From: Thermoflexus hugenholtzii JAD2
GTDB lineage: Bacteria; Chloroflexota; Dehalococcoidia; UBA2979
Direction: 5' to 3'
Assembly: GCA_945889565.1 (NCBI GenBank)
Contig: CAMDBZ010000029.1
Span: 1-11,157 of the forward strand
DNA length: 11,157 bases
Part shown: piece after piece, positions 1 through 6,267 of the stretch
Layout: each line of letters begins with the position of its first letter
Numbering within the stretch: position 1 is the stretch's first letter
The notes under the pieces: generated by a model
Told to the model about the DNA's origin: nothing
The model's input: only the letters and a program-made list of their open reading frames with translations
The model's database searches: none
Translations under genes and position numbers: made by a program

Positions 1-1407
1 CGGAGGCAGCGCCGCGGGCGGCGGCTCGGGCGCGGTGGCGCCGTCGGCGGGCAGCAGCCCGGCGCCGTGGGCGCGCTCCGGCACGGCGCCGGCGAGCCGG
101 TAACCAATGACGCCGTCACCGCCGGCGTACACGTAGTTGAACGGGGCACCACCCATGCGCGAGGCCGCGGCGTCGAACGCGGTGGTGTCGGCGGCGCGGC
201 AGAGCGCGGCGAGCGCGCCGAACGTGTCGCCGGGCGCGAGCGCGCTCGATCGTAGCGCGATCGCGCGTTGCTCCCCCGGCACCGCGGGACCGATCACCGG
301 CCCGTGGCGCGTCTCCAGCACGTGCTCCTCCACCGTCGCGCCGTCGCGCACGGCGAAGCGCTCGATGCGCGTCGCGCCGGTGGCCCAACCGCCGGGCGTG
401 CGGTAGCGGTGCGGCGCGTCCGGGTCGATCGTCTCGATGTAGCAGTCGGCGGCGTCGGCGAGCCCGGCGGTGAGCCCCCAGGCGACGCGCCCGTTGTGCC
501 CCATCAGCACCAGCGGCACGCCCGGCACGGTCGCGCCGACGACGTCGATGCCTCCGCCGCACACGTGCGCGACGTGCAACAGGCCGGGCAGGCGCGAGGC
601 CATGTGCGGATCGCTCGCGAGCAGCGGAGCGCCGCTCACTGTGCGCTCGCCCGTCACCGCCCACGCGTTGGAGGCGGCGCCTGCGGGCAGCCCCGCCTGC
701 ATGGCGTCCCGGTACGCGGCGAGCACGCGCGCGGCCGCAGGCGCGTACGGCGCGCCGGTCACGGTATGCCCACCATCCGGGTAGGCGGGGTCAACGGCGG
801 CTGCGCGCTCCGGCCCCACCTCGAGCAGCAGCTGCTCGCGCAGCAGCTCGGTGTCCCAGTTCGCGGTGAACACGAACTGCATCAGCCGGCCGACCACCAG
901 CGAGTGCTCCGCGTGCCATGGCTCCGGTTGCACAGCGAGCAGCGCGTACTCGGGCGGGAGCACGCGCAAGGAGCGGATGCCCGCGTTCACGCCGGCGGCG
1001 TACGCGAACAGCAGCGCGCGGTCGGCCGCACCGGTGTGCGCGAGGTCGCGCCCGCCGATGCCGGCGAGCCCGAGCCGGCGCACGAAGCGATCGCCATCGA
1101 GCGCGCCGCGGCCGGTCCATTCGGCGGTGCGCCCGAGCGCCGTCATGCGCAGCGAGTCCATCTGGAACAGCCGGTCCTGCGCGTGCACGAAGCCTTGCCC
1201 GAAGCAGGCATCGGCCTCGCTCTCCGCGAAGACGTGCGGCACGCTGAAGCGGTCCCGCTCGATGGCGACCGGCGCCGCGCAGCCTGCGGCCGTGACGCGG
1301 CCGTCGACGACGGGGTGCGCGCGGCCGCTCGCGATGAGCGCGGCAGCGCCCGCGGCGCGCCGCGCCAGCGACGCGAGGCGGCCCGCGCTCGCCAGCCGTT
1401 CGCGCAC
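1..1407 (-). CDS. Penicillin acylase family protein (peptidase S45, Ntn-hydrolase), C-terminus cut by window edge
   Basis: This is an autoprocessing N-terminal-nucleophile amidase of the penicillin G acylase / acyl-homoserine-lactone acylase family. These enzymes hydrolyse amide bonds of acylated small molecules; the substrate cannot be told from sequence. The 469 visible residues contain the alpha-subunit signature (GQGFVHAQDRLFQMD, about 70-84), the cleavage and nucleophile site SNAWAVTG at 246-253 with Ser246 as new beta-chain N-terminus, DPH at 266-268, PGVPLVLMGHN at 295-305 with the oxyanion-type Asn305, and AWGLT at 309-313. Family members are usually 750-850 aa, so roughly the last 300 residues lie beyond base 1. 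I chose the GTG at 1405-1407 because it lies 4 nt after the rpiB stop and gives a family-like N-terminus; there is no clear Shine-Dalgarno, which suggests translational coupling. No obvious signal peptide is visible, unlike periplasmic relatives. The family call is secure; the specificity is unknown. Confidence 0.9.
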   Translation of the reverse strand, partial: MRERLASAGRLASLARRAAGAAALIASGRAHPVVDGRVTAAGCAAPVAIERDRFSVPHVFAESEADACFGQGFVHAQDRLFQMDSLRMTALGRTAEWTGRGALDGDRFVRRLGLAGIGGRDLAHTGAADRALLFAYAAGVNAGIRSLRVLPPEYALLAVQPEPWHAEHSLVVGRLMQFVFTANWDTELLREQLLLEVGPERAAAVDPAYPDGGHTVTGAPYAPAAARVLAAYRDAMQAGLPAGAASNAWAVTGERTVSGAPLLASDPHMASRLPGLLHVAHVCGGGIDVVGATVPGVPLVLMGHNGRVAWGLTAGLADAADCYIETIDPDAPHRYRTPGGWATGATRIERFAVRDGATVEEHVLETRHGPVIGPAVPGEQRAIALRSSALAPGDTFGALAALCRAADTTAFDAAASRMGGAPFNYVYAGGDGVIGYRLAGAVPERAHGAGLLPADGATAPEPPPAALPP

Positions 1408-1411
1408 GCGG

Positions 1412-1855
1412 CTAATCGGGATGGTCGATCGCGCGGATCTTGTCGAGGCGCTGCTGGTGGCGCCCGCCCGCGAAGGTCGCGTCGCGGAACGCGCGCAGCA
1501 CCTCGGACGCGACCCCGCGACCGATCGACCAGGCGCCGAGGCAGAGCACGTTCGCGTCAGTGTGCTCGCGCGCGCGCCGCGCCGCGAAGGTGTCGTGGCA
1601 CAGCGCCGCGCGCACGCCGGGCACCTTGTTCGCCGCGATGGACGGCCCAACGCCGTTCGAGCAGATCAGCACGCCGAAGTCATGCTCGCCCGCGGCGACC
1701 GCCCGCGCGAGCGGGATCGCCACGTCCGGGTAGTCCATCGACTGCTCGGAGTGCGTGCCGAAGTCCGTCACCTCGTCACCCAGCGCTGCGAGCTCGGCGC
1801 GCAGGATCTCCTTCAGGGCGAACCCGGCGTGGTCGGCGCCGATGGCGATACGCAT
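1412..1855 (-). CDS. rpiB: Ribose-5-phosphate isomerase B (RpiB/LacA family)
   Basis: This cytosolic enzyme interconverts ribose 5-phosphate and ribulose 5-phosphate in the non-oxidative pentose phosphate pathway, and so feeds PRPP and purine synthesis. At 147 aa it is the normal family length. Visible features are the N-terminal IGADHAG (5-11), the active-site loop ICSNGVGPSIAANK with the catalytic-base Cys65, and REHTDANVL with the expected His98. The LacA galactose-6-phosphate isomerase subunits share this fold, but the Cys65/His98 pair and the single gene favour RpiB. A GAGGA Shine-Dalgarno sits 5 nt before the ATG. The gene is 70 bp downstream of tsaC on the same strand and 4 nt upstream of the acylase gene, so the three are probably co-transcribed. 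Allose-6-phosphate isomerase activity is a known side function of the family and cannot be excluded. Confidence 0.95.
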   Translation of the reverse strand: MRIAIGADHAGFALKEILRAELAALGDEVTDFGTHSEQSMDYPDVAIPLARAVAAGEHDFGVLICSNGVGPSIAANKVPGVRAALCHDTFAARRAREHTDANVLCLGAWSIGRGVASEVLRAFRDATFAGGRHQQRLDKIRAIDHPD

Positions 1856-1860
1856 GATGT

Positions 1861-1865
1861 TCCTC
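1861..1865 (-). promoter_or_regulatory. Shine-Dalgarno of rpiB
   Basis: GAGGA on the minus strand lies 5 nt upstream of the rpiB ATG (1853-1855) and supports that start. Confidence 0.75.
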
Positions 1866-1905
1866 GCGTGACGGCCTCGACACCCATCGTAGCGGCCGCG
1901 TGCGC

Positions 1906-1927
1906 GACGGCCTAGCGGTCCGCCGTC
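1906..1927 (-). other. Possible small hairpin at the tsaC stop, in the tsaC-rpiB gap
   Basis: GACGGC (1906-1911) and GCCGTC (1922-1927) form a perfect 6-bp stem around a 10-nt loop that contains CTAG. The stem overlaps the tsaC TGA stop. No T-run follows on the minus strand, so this is not a convincing intrinsic terminator. It could be a processing or stability element, or chance in GC-rich DNA. Confidence 0.25.
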
Positions 1928-2525
1928 AGGGCGCCAGCCCGAGCGCGGCAGCCGTCAGCGGCCCCTCGCGCAGCACGAGCGGCGGCTCGACCGTGAGGTC
2001 GACGACGGTCGAAGCGACGCCCTCACGCAGGCCGCCGTCGAGGATCAGCAGGTCGGGCCCGAAGCGTGCGGCGATCGCGGCGGCGGTGGTCAGCGGCGGC
2101 TCGCCGCTGCGGTTCGCGCTCGTCACTGCGAGCACGCCGCCGCAGGCGCGAATCACGGCCAGCGCCAGCGTGTCGTCCGGCTGGCGCACGCCGACGCCAC
2201 CCCCCGGCCCCACGAGCCGCGGGGCGAGCCCCGCCCGGGCCAGCGCGCGCACCACGAGCGTGAGCGGCCCCGGCCAGCGGGCAGCGAGCGCCGCGAACGC
2301 GGGGGGCGGGTCGACGAGGGCGGCGGCGCGTGCCGGGGCATCGATGAGCAGCGCGATCGGCTGGGCCGGGTCGCGGCCCTTGAGCTCGTACAGCCGCTCC
2401 ACGGCGGCGGCGTCCGTGGGGAGCGCCGCGAGCCCGTAGACCGTGTCGGTGGGCAGCGCGACGACCTCGCCGGCCGCGAGCGCGGCGACGATCTGGTCAG
2501 TGTGTGACGCGTCGAGCACGGGCAT
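1926..2525 (-). CDS. tsaC: L-threonylcarbamoyladenylate synthase (TsaC/Sua5/YrdC family)
   Basis: It makes threonylcarbamoyl-AMP from threonine, bicarbonate and ATP, the first step of the universal t6A37 modification of ANN-decoding tRNAs; TsaD with its partners transfers the moiety. The 199-aa protein is a single YrdC-like domain without the extra C-terminal Sua5 domain. Visible motifs are PTDTVYGL (25-32), KGRD (49-52), WPGPLTLVV (84-92), the basic VGVRQPD (111-117), TSANRSGEP (135-143) and STVVDL (172-177), all in family order. The ATG has a strong AGGAGGGT Shine-Dalgarno 5 nt upstream. It is the first gene of the minus-strand tsaC-rpiB-acylase run and diverges from guaA across a 102-bp gap. 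Nothing is truncated or odd. Confidence 0.95.
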   Translation of the reverse strand: MPVLDASHTDQIVAALAAGEVVALPTDTVYGLAALPTDAAAVERLYELKGRDPAQPIALLIDAPARAAALVDPPPAFAALAARWPGPLTLVVRALARAGLAPRLVGPGGGVGVRQPDDTLALAVIRACGGVLAVTSANRSGEPPLTTAAAIAARFGPDLLILDGGLREGVASTVVDLTVEPPLVLREGPLTAAALGLAP

Positions 2526-2530
2526 CGGCG

Positions 2531-2538
2531 ACCCTCCT
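2531..2538 (-). promoter_or_regulatory. Strong Shine-Dalgarno of tsaC
   Basis: The minus strand reads AGGAGGGT, 5 nt before the tsaC ATG (2523-2525). This near-perfect anti-SD match fixes the start. Confidence 0.85.
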
Positions 2539-2560
2539 GCGCCTTGCGGAGCGCGTTACG

Positions 2561-2589
2561 TTGACCGGACTATAGGGCGTCGATACGAT
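2561..2589 (+). promoter_or_regulatory. Sigma-70-type promoter for the guaA/purine operon
   Basis: TTGACC (2561-2566) matches the -35 box at 5 of 6 positions. After exactly 17 nt, TACGAT (2584-2589) matches the -10 box at 4 of 6. The predicted transcript would start near 2596, leaving only about 32 nt of leader before the guaA ATG. That is too short for a purine riboswitch or attenuator. Confidence 0.65.
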
Positions 2590-2597
2590 CCGCCCCT
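2569..2597 (-). promoter_or_regulatory. Possible tsaC promoter, superimposed on the guaA promoter
   Basis: On the minus strand TATAGT (2574 down to 2569) is a 5-of-6 match to a -10 box, with a predicted start near 2562 and a leader of about 37 nt to the tsaC ATG. The sequence at the -35 position (about 2592-2597) is G-rich and matches poorly. The TATA-like element lies inside the 17-bp spacer of the guaA promoter. Confidence 0.4.
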
Positions 2598-2627
2598 AGC
2601 GGGCTCTCCCCCCGAAACCAGGGCGCC

Positions 2628-4295
2628 ATGGCCGACATCACAGAGGCAGCCGCCGCGCCGCCGCGGATTCGCACTTCCGGCGACCGCGAGGTCGGCGCGT
2701 ACCTCGAGATCGCCGAGGCACGCGAGCCCGGGCACGTCTTCCACCCCGCCCCCAACGCGCCCGAGGCCGTGGTGGTGCTGGACTACGGCGGGCAGTACGC
2801 GATGCTCATCGCGCGCCGCATCCGGGACGCAGGCGTGTTCTCGGAGCTCGTGCCGTGGAACACGCCGCCGGAGCGGCTCGACCACCTGCGCATCAAGGCG
2901 TTCATCCTCTCGGGTGGCCCGGCCTCGGTGTACGAGCCCGGCGCGCCGACGCTGCCCGACTACGTGATCGCGTCGGGGCTGCCGGTGCTGGGCATCTGCT
3001 ACGGCATGCAGTTGCTCGCGCATACGCTCGGCGGGCGCGTCGCGCCGACGAAAACGCGCGAGTACGGGCACGCGGTGATCCGCGTCGCGGACGCCACCAG
3101 CCCGTTGCTACGGGGCCTGCCGTCGACGTTGCCCGTGTGGATGTCGCACGGCGATCACGTGGTGGAGCTGCCGCCGGGCTTCCGCGCGATCGCGCAATCG
3201 GACAGCTCGCCCGTGTCGGTGATGGCGGACGCCGCGGGGCACCTCGGCATCCAGTTCCACCCGGAGGTCGTGCACACGCCGCAGGGCGGGCAGCTGCTGC
3301 GCAACTTCTTGTTCGAGGTGGCGGGCTGCGCCGGCGACTGGACCGCGACGAACTTCATCGAGGAGTCGATTCGCACGATCCGCGAGCGCGTGGGCACGGG
3401 GCGCGTGATCTGCGCGCTGTCCGGCGGCGTCGACTCTGCGGTCGCGGCCACGCTCGTGCACCGCGCGATCGGGGACCAGTTGACGTGCATCTTCGTCGAC
3501 AACGGCCTGCTGCGCGCCGAGGAGCCGGAGCGCGTCGTCGCGACGTTCAGCCAGCACATGGCGATGAACCTGCTGCACGTCGATGCCACCGAGCGCTTCC
3601 TCGCGACGCTCGAGGGCGTGACGGACCCGGAGGAGAAGCGCAAGCGCATCGGCACGACGTTCATTCGGGTGTTCGAGGAGGAGGCGCGCACGCTCGGCCG
3701 CGTCGACTTCATCTGCCAGGGCACGACGTACCCGGACGTGATCGAGTCCGCGTCGGCCGATGGCAGCGCGGCCGCGAAGATCAAGACGCACCACAACGTC
3801 GGCGGGCTGCCGCCGGACATGCAGTTCACGCTGATCGAGCCGCTGCGCCACCTGTTCAAGGACGAGGTGCGCCGCGTCGGTCACGAGCTGGGGCTGCCGG
3901 ACGAGATGGTCTACCGCCAGCCGTTCCCCGGGCCCGGCCTCGCGATCCGCGTGATCGGCGAGGTGACGCGCGAGAAGCTCGCAGTGCTGCGCGCGGCGGA
4001 CTGGATCGTCATGGACGAGATCAAACAGGCGTCGCTGTACTACGACCTCTGGCAGTCGTTCGCGGTGCTGACAGACACGCGCACCGTCGGCGTGCAGGGC
4101 GACTTTCGCACGTACGGCTACTGCGTCGCGCTGCGCTGCGTCACCGCCGAGGACGCGATGACCGCGGACTGGGCGCGCATCCCGTACGACCTGCTGGCGC
4201 GCATCTCCACGCGCGTGGTCAACGAGGTGCCCGACGTGAACCGCGTGGTCTACGACATCACCTCGAAGCCCCCCGGCACGATTGAGTGGGAGTAG
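2628..4295 (+). CDS. guaA: GMP synthase (glutamine-hydrolysing)
   Basis: It converts XMP, ATP and glutamine to GMP, the last step of guanine nucleotide synthesis. Domains in order: a non-canonical N-terminal extension (1-47); a class I glutamine amidotransferase domain starting at VVVLDYGGQY (48-57), with nucleophile Cys124 in GICYGMQ and His211/Glu213 in HPEV; the ATP-pyrophosphatase P-loop SGGVDS (265-270); the XMP-binding and dimerisation domain with IKTHHNVGGLP (385-395), QPFPGPGLAIR (431-441) and the canonical C-terminus SKPPGTIEWE. At 555 aa it is longer than the usual 510-525, and the excess is all N-terminal. ATG 2628 is the first start after the promoter, with only a weak AGGG upstream; a GTG at 2769 would give a conventional length but lacks a Shine-Dalgarno. 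It heads the purine operon. Confidence 0.96.
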   Translation: MADITEAAAAPPRIRTSGDREVGAYLEIAEAREPGHVFHPAPNAPEAVVVLDYGGQYAMLIARRIRDAGVFSELVPWNTPPERLDHLRIKAFILSGGPASVYEPGAPTLPDYVIASGLPVLGICYGMQLLAHTLGGRVAPTKTREYGHAVIRVADATSPLLRGLPSTLPVWMSHGDHVVELPPGFRAIAQSDSSPVSVMADAAGHLGIQFHPEVVHTPQGGQLLRNFLFEVAGCAGDWTATNFIEESIRTIRERVGTGRVICALSGGVDSAVAATLVHRAIGDQLTCIFVDNGLLRAEEPERVVATFSQHMAMNLLHVDATERFLATLEGVTDPEEKRKRIGTTFIRVFEEEARTLGRVDFICQGTTYPDVIESASADGSAAAKIKTHHNVGGLPPDMQFTLIEPLRHLFKDEVRRVGHELGLPDEMVYRQPFPGPGLAIRVIGEVTREKLAVLRAADWIVMDEIKQASLYYDLWQSFAVLTDTRTVGVQGDFRTYGYCVALRCVTAEDAMTADWARIPYDLLARISTRVVNEVPDVNRVVYDITSKPPGTIEWE

Positions 4296-4325
4296 GCGAG
4301 TGGGAGTGAGCGAGTGGGAGTAGCC
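4284..4325 (+). repeat. Three tandem copies of a 14-bp unit at the guaA/orf76 junction
   Basis: Units begin at 4284, 4298 and 4312, each close to GAGTGGGAGTAGGC; differences are confined to the last five bases. The first unit encodes the last residues of GuaA (Glu-Trp-Glu) and its TAG stop. The other two fill the spacer to orf76. Every copy contains GGAG, and the third places it 7 nt before the orf76 GTG. Confidence 0.9.
4317..4320 (+). promoter_or_regulatory. Shine-Dalgarno of orf76, supplied by the third repeat unit
   Basis: GGAG lies 7 nt upstream of the GTG at 4328 and supports GTG rather than a downstream start. The same tetramer occurs in the two preceding repeat units at 14-bp steps, too far away to serve this start. 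Confidence 0.6.
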
Positions 4326-4327
4326 GC

Positions 4328-4558
4328 GTGACGGACGCCGGCCCCCTGCTGCAGGCGATGCACGAGGCGCTGGAGCGCTACGACGCCGCGCACCGGCTGA
4401 AGGTGCACTGGCTCGACGGCCTCGCGACGCGCGGCCTCGACGACGCGGGCGCGCGCACGTACTACCAGCTGTGCGTGGAGGAGGAGACCGCGCGCGCCGG
4501 CTGGGTGCAGGCCTCCGCGGGCTACGTCGCCGCGCTCGCGGGCGCGCAGCTCCGATGA
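4328..4558 (+). CDS. Small hypothetical protein (76 aa) embedded in the purine operon
   Basis: I do not recognise this protein. It starts at GTG with a GGAG Shine-Dalgarno 7 nt upstream, and ends at a TGA 10 nt before purD. The sequence is acidic-basic amphipathic, rich in Ala, Leu, Glu and Arg, and looks mostly helical: a first segment around residues 6-28 (PLLQAMHEALERYDAAHRLK), a second around 40-55 (DAGARTYYQLCVEEET), and an Ala-rich C-terminus. It has one Cys (about 49), no membrane segment and no signal peptide. Its position between guaA and purD suggests a role or regulation connected with purine synthesis, but that is context only. It is likely real because its frame fills the space between the two genes, has a ribosome site and meets the next gene through overlapping codons. 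A spurious frame in GC-rich DNA remains possible. Confidence 0.6.
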   Translation: MTDAGPLLQAMHEALERYDAAHRLKVHWLDGLATRGLDDAGARTYYQLCVEEETARAGWVQASAGYVAALAGAQLR

Positions 4559-4572
4559 GCGGCGTGCGATGA
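4555..4572 (+). other. Bridging mini-ORF between orf76 and purD
   Basis: ATG at 4555 overlaps the orf76 TGA as ATGA. It opens a five-codon frame (Met-Ser-Gly-Val-Arg) whose TGA at 4570-4572 overlaps the purD ATG as ATGA. No Shine-Dalgarno precedes purD. The two ATGAs sit in imperfect 14-bp direct repeats (units at 4553 and 4567, 11 of 14 identical). Confidence 0.5.
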
Positions 4573-5861
4573 GCGCGCTGCGCGTGCTGCTGCTGGGCGG
4601 TGGCGGGCGCGAGCACGCGATGGCGTGGAAGCTCGCGCAGTCGCCGCGGCTCGGCGCGCTGTGGACCGCGCCGGGCAACGCGGGCACCGCGCAGTACGGC
4701 CCGAACCTGCCGCTGCGCACGAGCGACCCCGACGCCGTGCTCGCGCTGGCCGAGGAGCTGCGCGCGGAGCTCGTGATCGTCGGGCCGGAGGACCCGCTGG
4801 CGGCGGGGGTCGCGGACCGGCTCGCGGCGGCGGGCGTGCCGGTGTTCGGGCCGTCGCGCGCGGGCGCGGAGATCGAGTGGTCGAAGACCTTTGCGAAGCA
4901 GTTGCTGCGCGACGCCGGCATCGCGACCGCGCGCGCGCAGGCGTTCGACGACGCGCCGAGCGCGCTCGAGTACGCGCGTGCGCTCGGCGGCGCGTGCGTC
5001 GTCAAGGCGGACGGGCTCGCCGCCGGCAAGGGCGTGACGGTGTGCGACGACCTCGAGCAGGCCGCCGCGGCGATCGAACAGGCGCTCGTCGCTCGCGCGT
5101 TCGGCCCGGCGGGGGCACGCGTGCTCATCGAGGAGCGGCTCTACGGGCCGGAGACGTCGGCGCACGCGTTCACGGATGGGGTGACCGTCGCGCACATGCC
5201 GTTCTCGTGCGACCACAAGCCGGCGTTCGACGGCGACCGCGGCCCCAACACCGGCGGCATGGGCGTGTACTCACCCCCCTCTTGGCTCGAGCCAGCGACT
5301 GCGCGCGCCATCGAGCGCGACGTGACCGAACGCGCCGTGGCGGCGCTGCGCGCGGCGGGCCGCGCGTACCGGGGCGTGCTGTACCCCGGCATGATGCTGA
5401 CGGCGGACGGCCCGCGTGTGATCGAGTTCAACGCGCGCTTCGGCGACCCGGAGACGCAGGCGCTGCTGCCGCGGCTGCGGTCGGACCTGCTCGCCATCTG
5501 CGAGGCCGTGGCCGCGGGCCGGCTCGCCGGCGTGCCGGTCGAATGGGACGACGCGGCCACCGTCGGCGTGGTGATGGCGGCGGGCGGCTACCCCGGCGCA
5601 TACGCGAGCGGCGCGCCGATCACGGGCCTCGACGCGGTCGACGCGGACGTGCAGGTGTTCTTCGCTGGGGCGCAGCGCGATGCGGACGGGACGGTGCGCA
5701 CTGCGGGCGGCCGCGTGCTGTGCGTCGTCGCGCGCGGCGCGAGCGTCGAAGCCGCGCGCGCGCACGCGTACGACAACGTGCGACGCATCCACTTCGAGGG
5801 CGCGCACTTCCGCACCGATATCGCGGCGCGCGCCGCCGCCCCCGTCGAGGTCCGCCGGTGA
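4569..5861 (+). CDS. purD: Phosphoribosylamine-glycine ligase (GAR synthetase)
   Basis: It joins glycine to 5-phosphoribosylamine with ATP, step 2 of de novo IMP synthesis. At 430 aa it is the usual monofunctional bacterial length; no PurM or PurN domain is fused. Visible are the N-terminal GGGGREHAMAWKL (10-22), the GNAG turn (36-39), SKTFAK (105-110), the ATP-grasp loop KADGLAAGKGV (146-156), GPNTGGMGVYSP (225-236) and the Mg/ATP site EFNARFGDPE (286-295). All are in order and intact. The ATG at 4569 has no clear Shine-Dalgarno; its A-T-G overlaps the stop of a five-codon frame, and translation is probably coupled to orf76. The gene lies between two unknown small genes, within the purine operon. 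Confidence 0.96.
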   Translation: MSALRVLLLGGGGREHAMAWKLAQSPRLGALWTAPGNAGTAQYGPNLPLRTSDPDAVLALAEELRAELVIVGPEDPLAAGVADRLAAAGVPVFGPSRAGAEIEWSKTFAKQLLRDAGIATARAQAFDDAPSALEYARALGGACVVKADGLAAGKGVTVCDDLEQAAAAIEQALVARAFGPAGARVLIEERLYGPETSAHAFTDGVTVAHMPFSCDHKPAFDGDRGPNTGGMGVYSPPSWLEPATARAIERDVTERAVAALRAAGRAYRGVLYPGMMLTADGPRVIEFNARFGDPETQALLPRLRSDLLAICEAVAAGRLAGVPVEWDDAATVGVVMAAGGYPGAYASGAPITGLDAVDADVQVFFAGAQRDADGTVRTAGGRVLCVVARGASVEAARAHAYDNVRRIHFEGAHFRTDIAARAAAPVEVRR

Positions 5862-5884
5862 GCCGCCCGATGAGCCACCGATGA
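5858..5884 (+). other. Bridging mini-ORF between purD and orf128, in an 11-bp tandem repeat
   Basis: GTG at 5858 overlaps the purD TGA as GTGA and opens an eight-codon frame (VSRPMSHR) with an internal ATG at 5870. Its TGA at 5882-5884 overlaps the orf128 ATG as ATGA. GAGG at 5847-5850 is spaced 7 nt from the GTG, so this tiny frame has its own ribosome site while orf128 does not. The region is three imperfect 11-bp units starting at 5857, 5868 and 5879, each containing TGAGC. Confidence 0.5.
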
Positions 5885-6267
5885 GCGAGGTGCGCTGCCC
5901 GATGCGCGAATGCCGCCGCCGCATCGACCTCGATGCGTTGCCGGCGCTGCCGCAGCGGCCGGCGCCCGCGCCGTGCCTGCACTACATCGCCGCGTGGGGC
6001 CCGGGTCGTGGCTCGTTCGCGCAGGAAGTGCTGTGGGGGCTGGAGGGCAACCGCGAGCTCGTGATTCGCAACCTGCGCCCGGCCGAAGTGCCCGCCGCCG
6101 TCCTCAACGCGCAGGCCGAGGCGCTGCTCGCGGGCGCGCGGCAGTTCGCGCACGTCGTCGACGACACGGCGCTCTTTGGCGACCCGCACGAGCGCGACGC
6201 GGTCAGTCGGGTGTGGGCGCAGCTGATCCTCGGGCCGGACCCGATGGTCGCGCGGGTCAGCGCGTGA
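5881..6267 (+). CDS. Hypothetical protein (128 aa) between purD and purB, possible zinc site
   Basis: I do not recognise this protein. It starts at the ATG at 5881 and ends 7 nt before purB. The N-terminal third carries Cys6, Cys11, Cys32 and His34 (CPMREC, then CLHY), a C-x4-C-x20-C-x-H spacing that could hold one zinc ion; this is inference. A Pro/Arg-rich linker (21-31) separates the two halves of that site. A compact region follows with HYIAAWGPGRGSF (34-46) and VLNAQAEALLAGARQFAHVVDD (about 74-95), probably helical, and a C-terminal segment with ALFGDPHERDAV (97-108). There is no signal peptide or membrane helix. An earlier in-frame start would lie inside purD, and ATG 5870 is out of frame. 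Its place in the operon points to a purine-related or regulatory role, without direct proof. Confidence 0.7.
   Translation: MSEVRCPMRECRRRIDLDALPALPQRPAPAPCLHYIAAWGPGRGSFAQEVLWGLEGNRELVIRNLRPAEVPAAVLNAQAEALLAGARQFAHVVDDTALFGDPHERDAVSRVWAQLILGPDPMVARVSA

Noticed and set aside
116..664. Minus-strand 182-codon ATG frame inside the acylase region
   Set aside because: The true frame is the neighbouring minus-strand one, open from 1407 to the left edge with all S45 motifs. This one is Arg-rich with no motif.
1871..1913. Direct repeat of ACGGCCT in the tsaC-rpiB gap
   Set aside because: Two 7-bp copies of a GC-rich word are expected by chance and have no linked feature.
268..1915. Long plus-strand frames (529 and 354 codons) opposite the acylase and rpiB genes
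   Set aside because: The minus-strand frames carry the SNAW nucleophile site and the RpiB active-site residues in order. The plus frames show no domain and have biased Arg/Ala composition.
2526..2627. A purine riboswitch or attenuator upstream of guaA
   Set aside because: The predicted leader is only about 32 nt, with no room for an aptamer and no terminator hairpin with a T-run.
3108..5216. A 702-codon open frame on the minus strand opposite guaA, orf76 and purD
   Set aside because: It lies antisense to genes with complete family motifs, spans several of them, and is rich in Arg, Ala and Gly, as expected when a GC-rich gene is read on the other strand.
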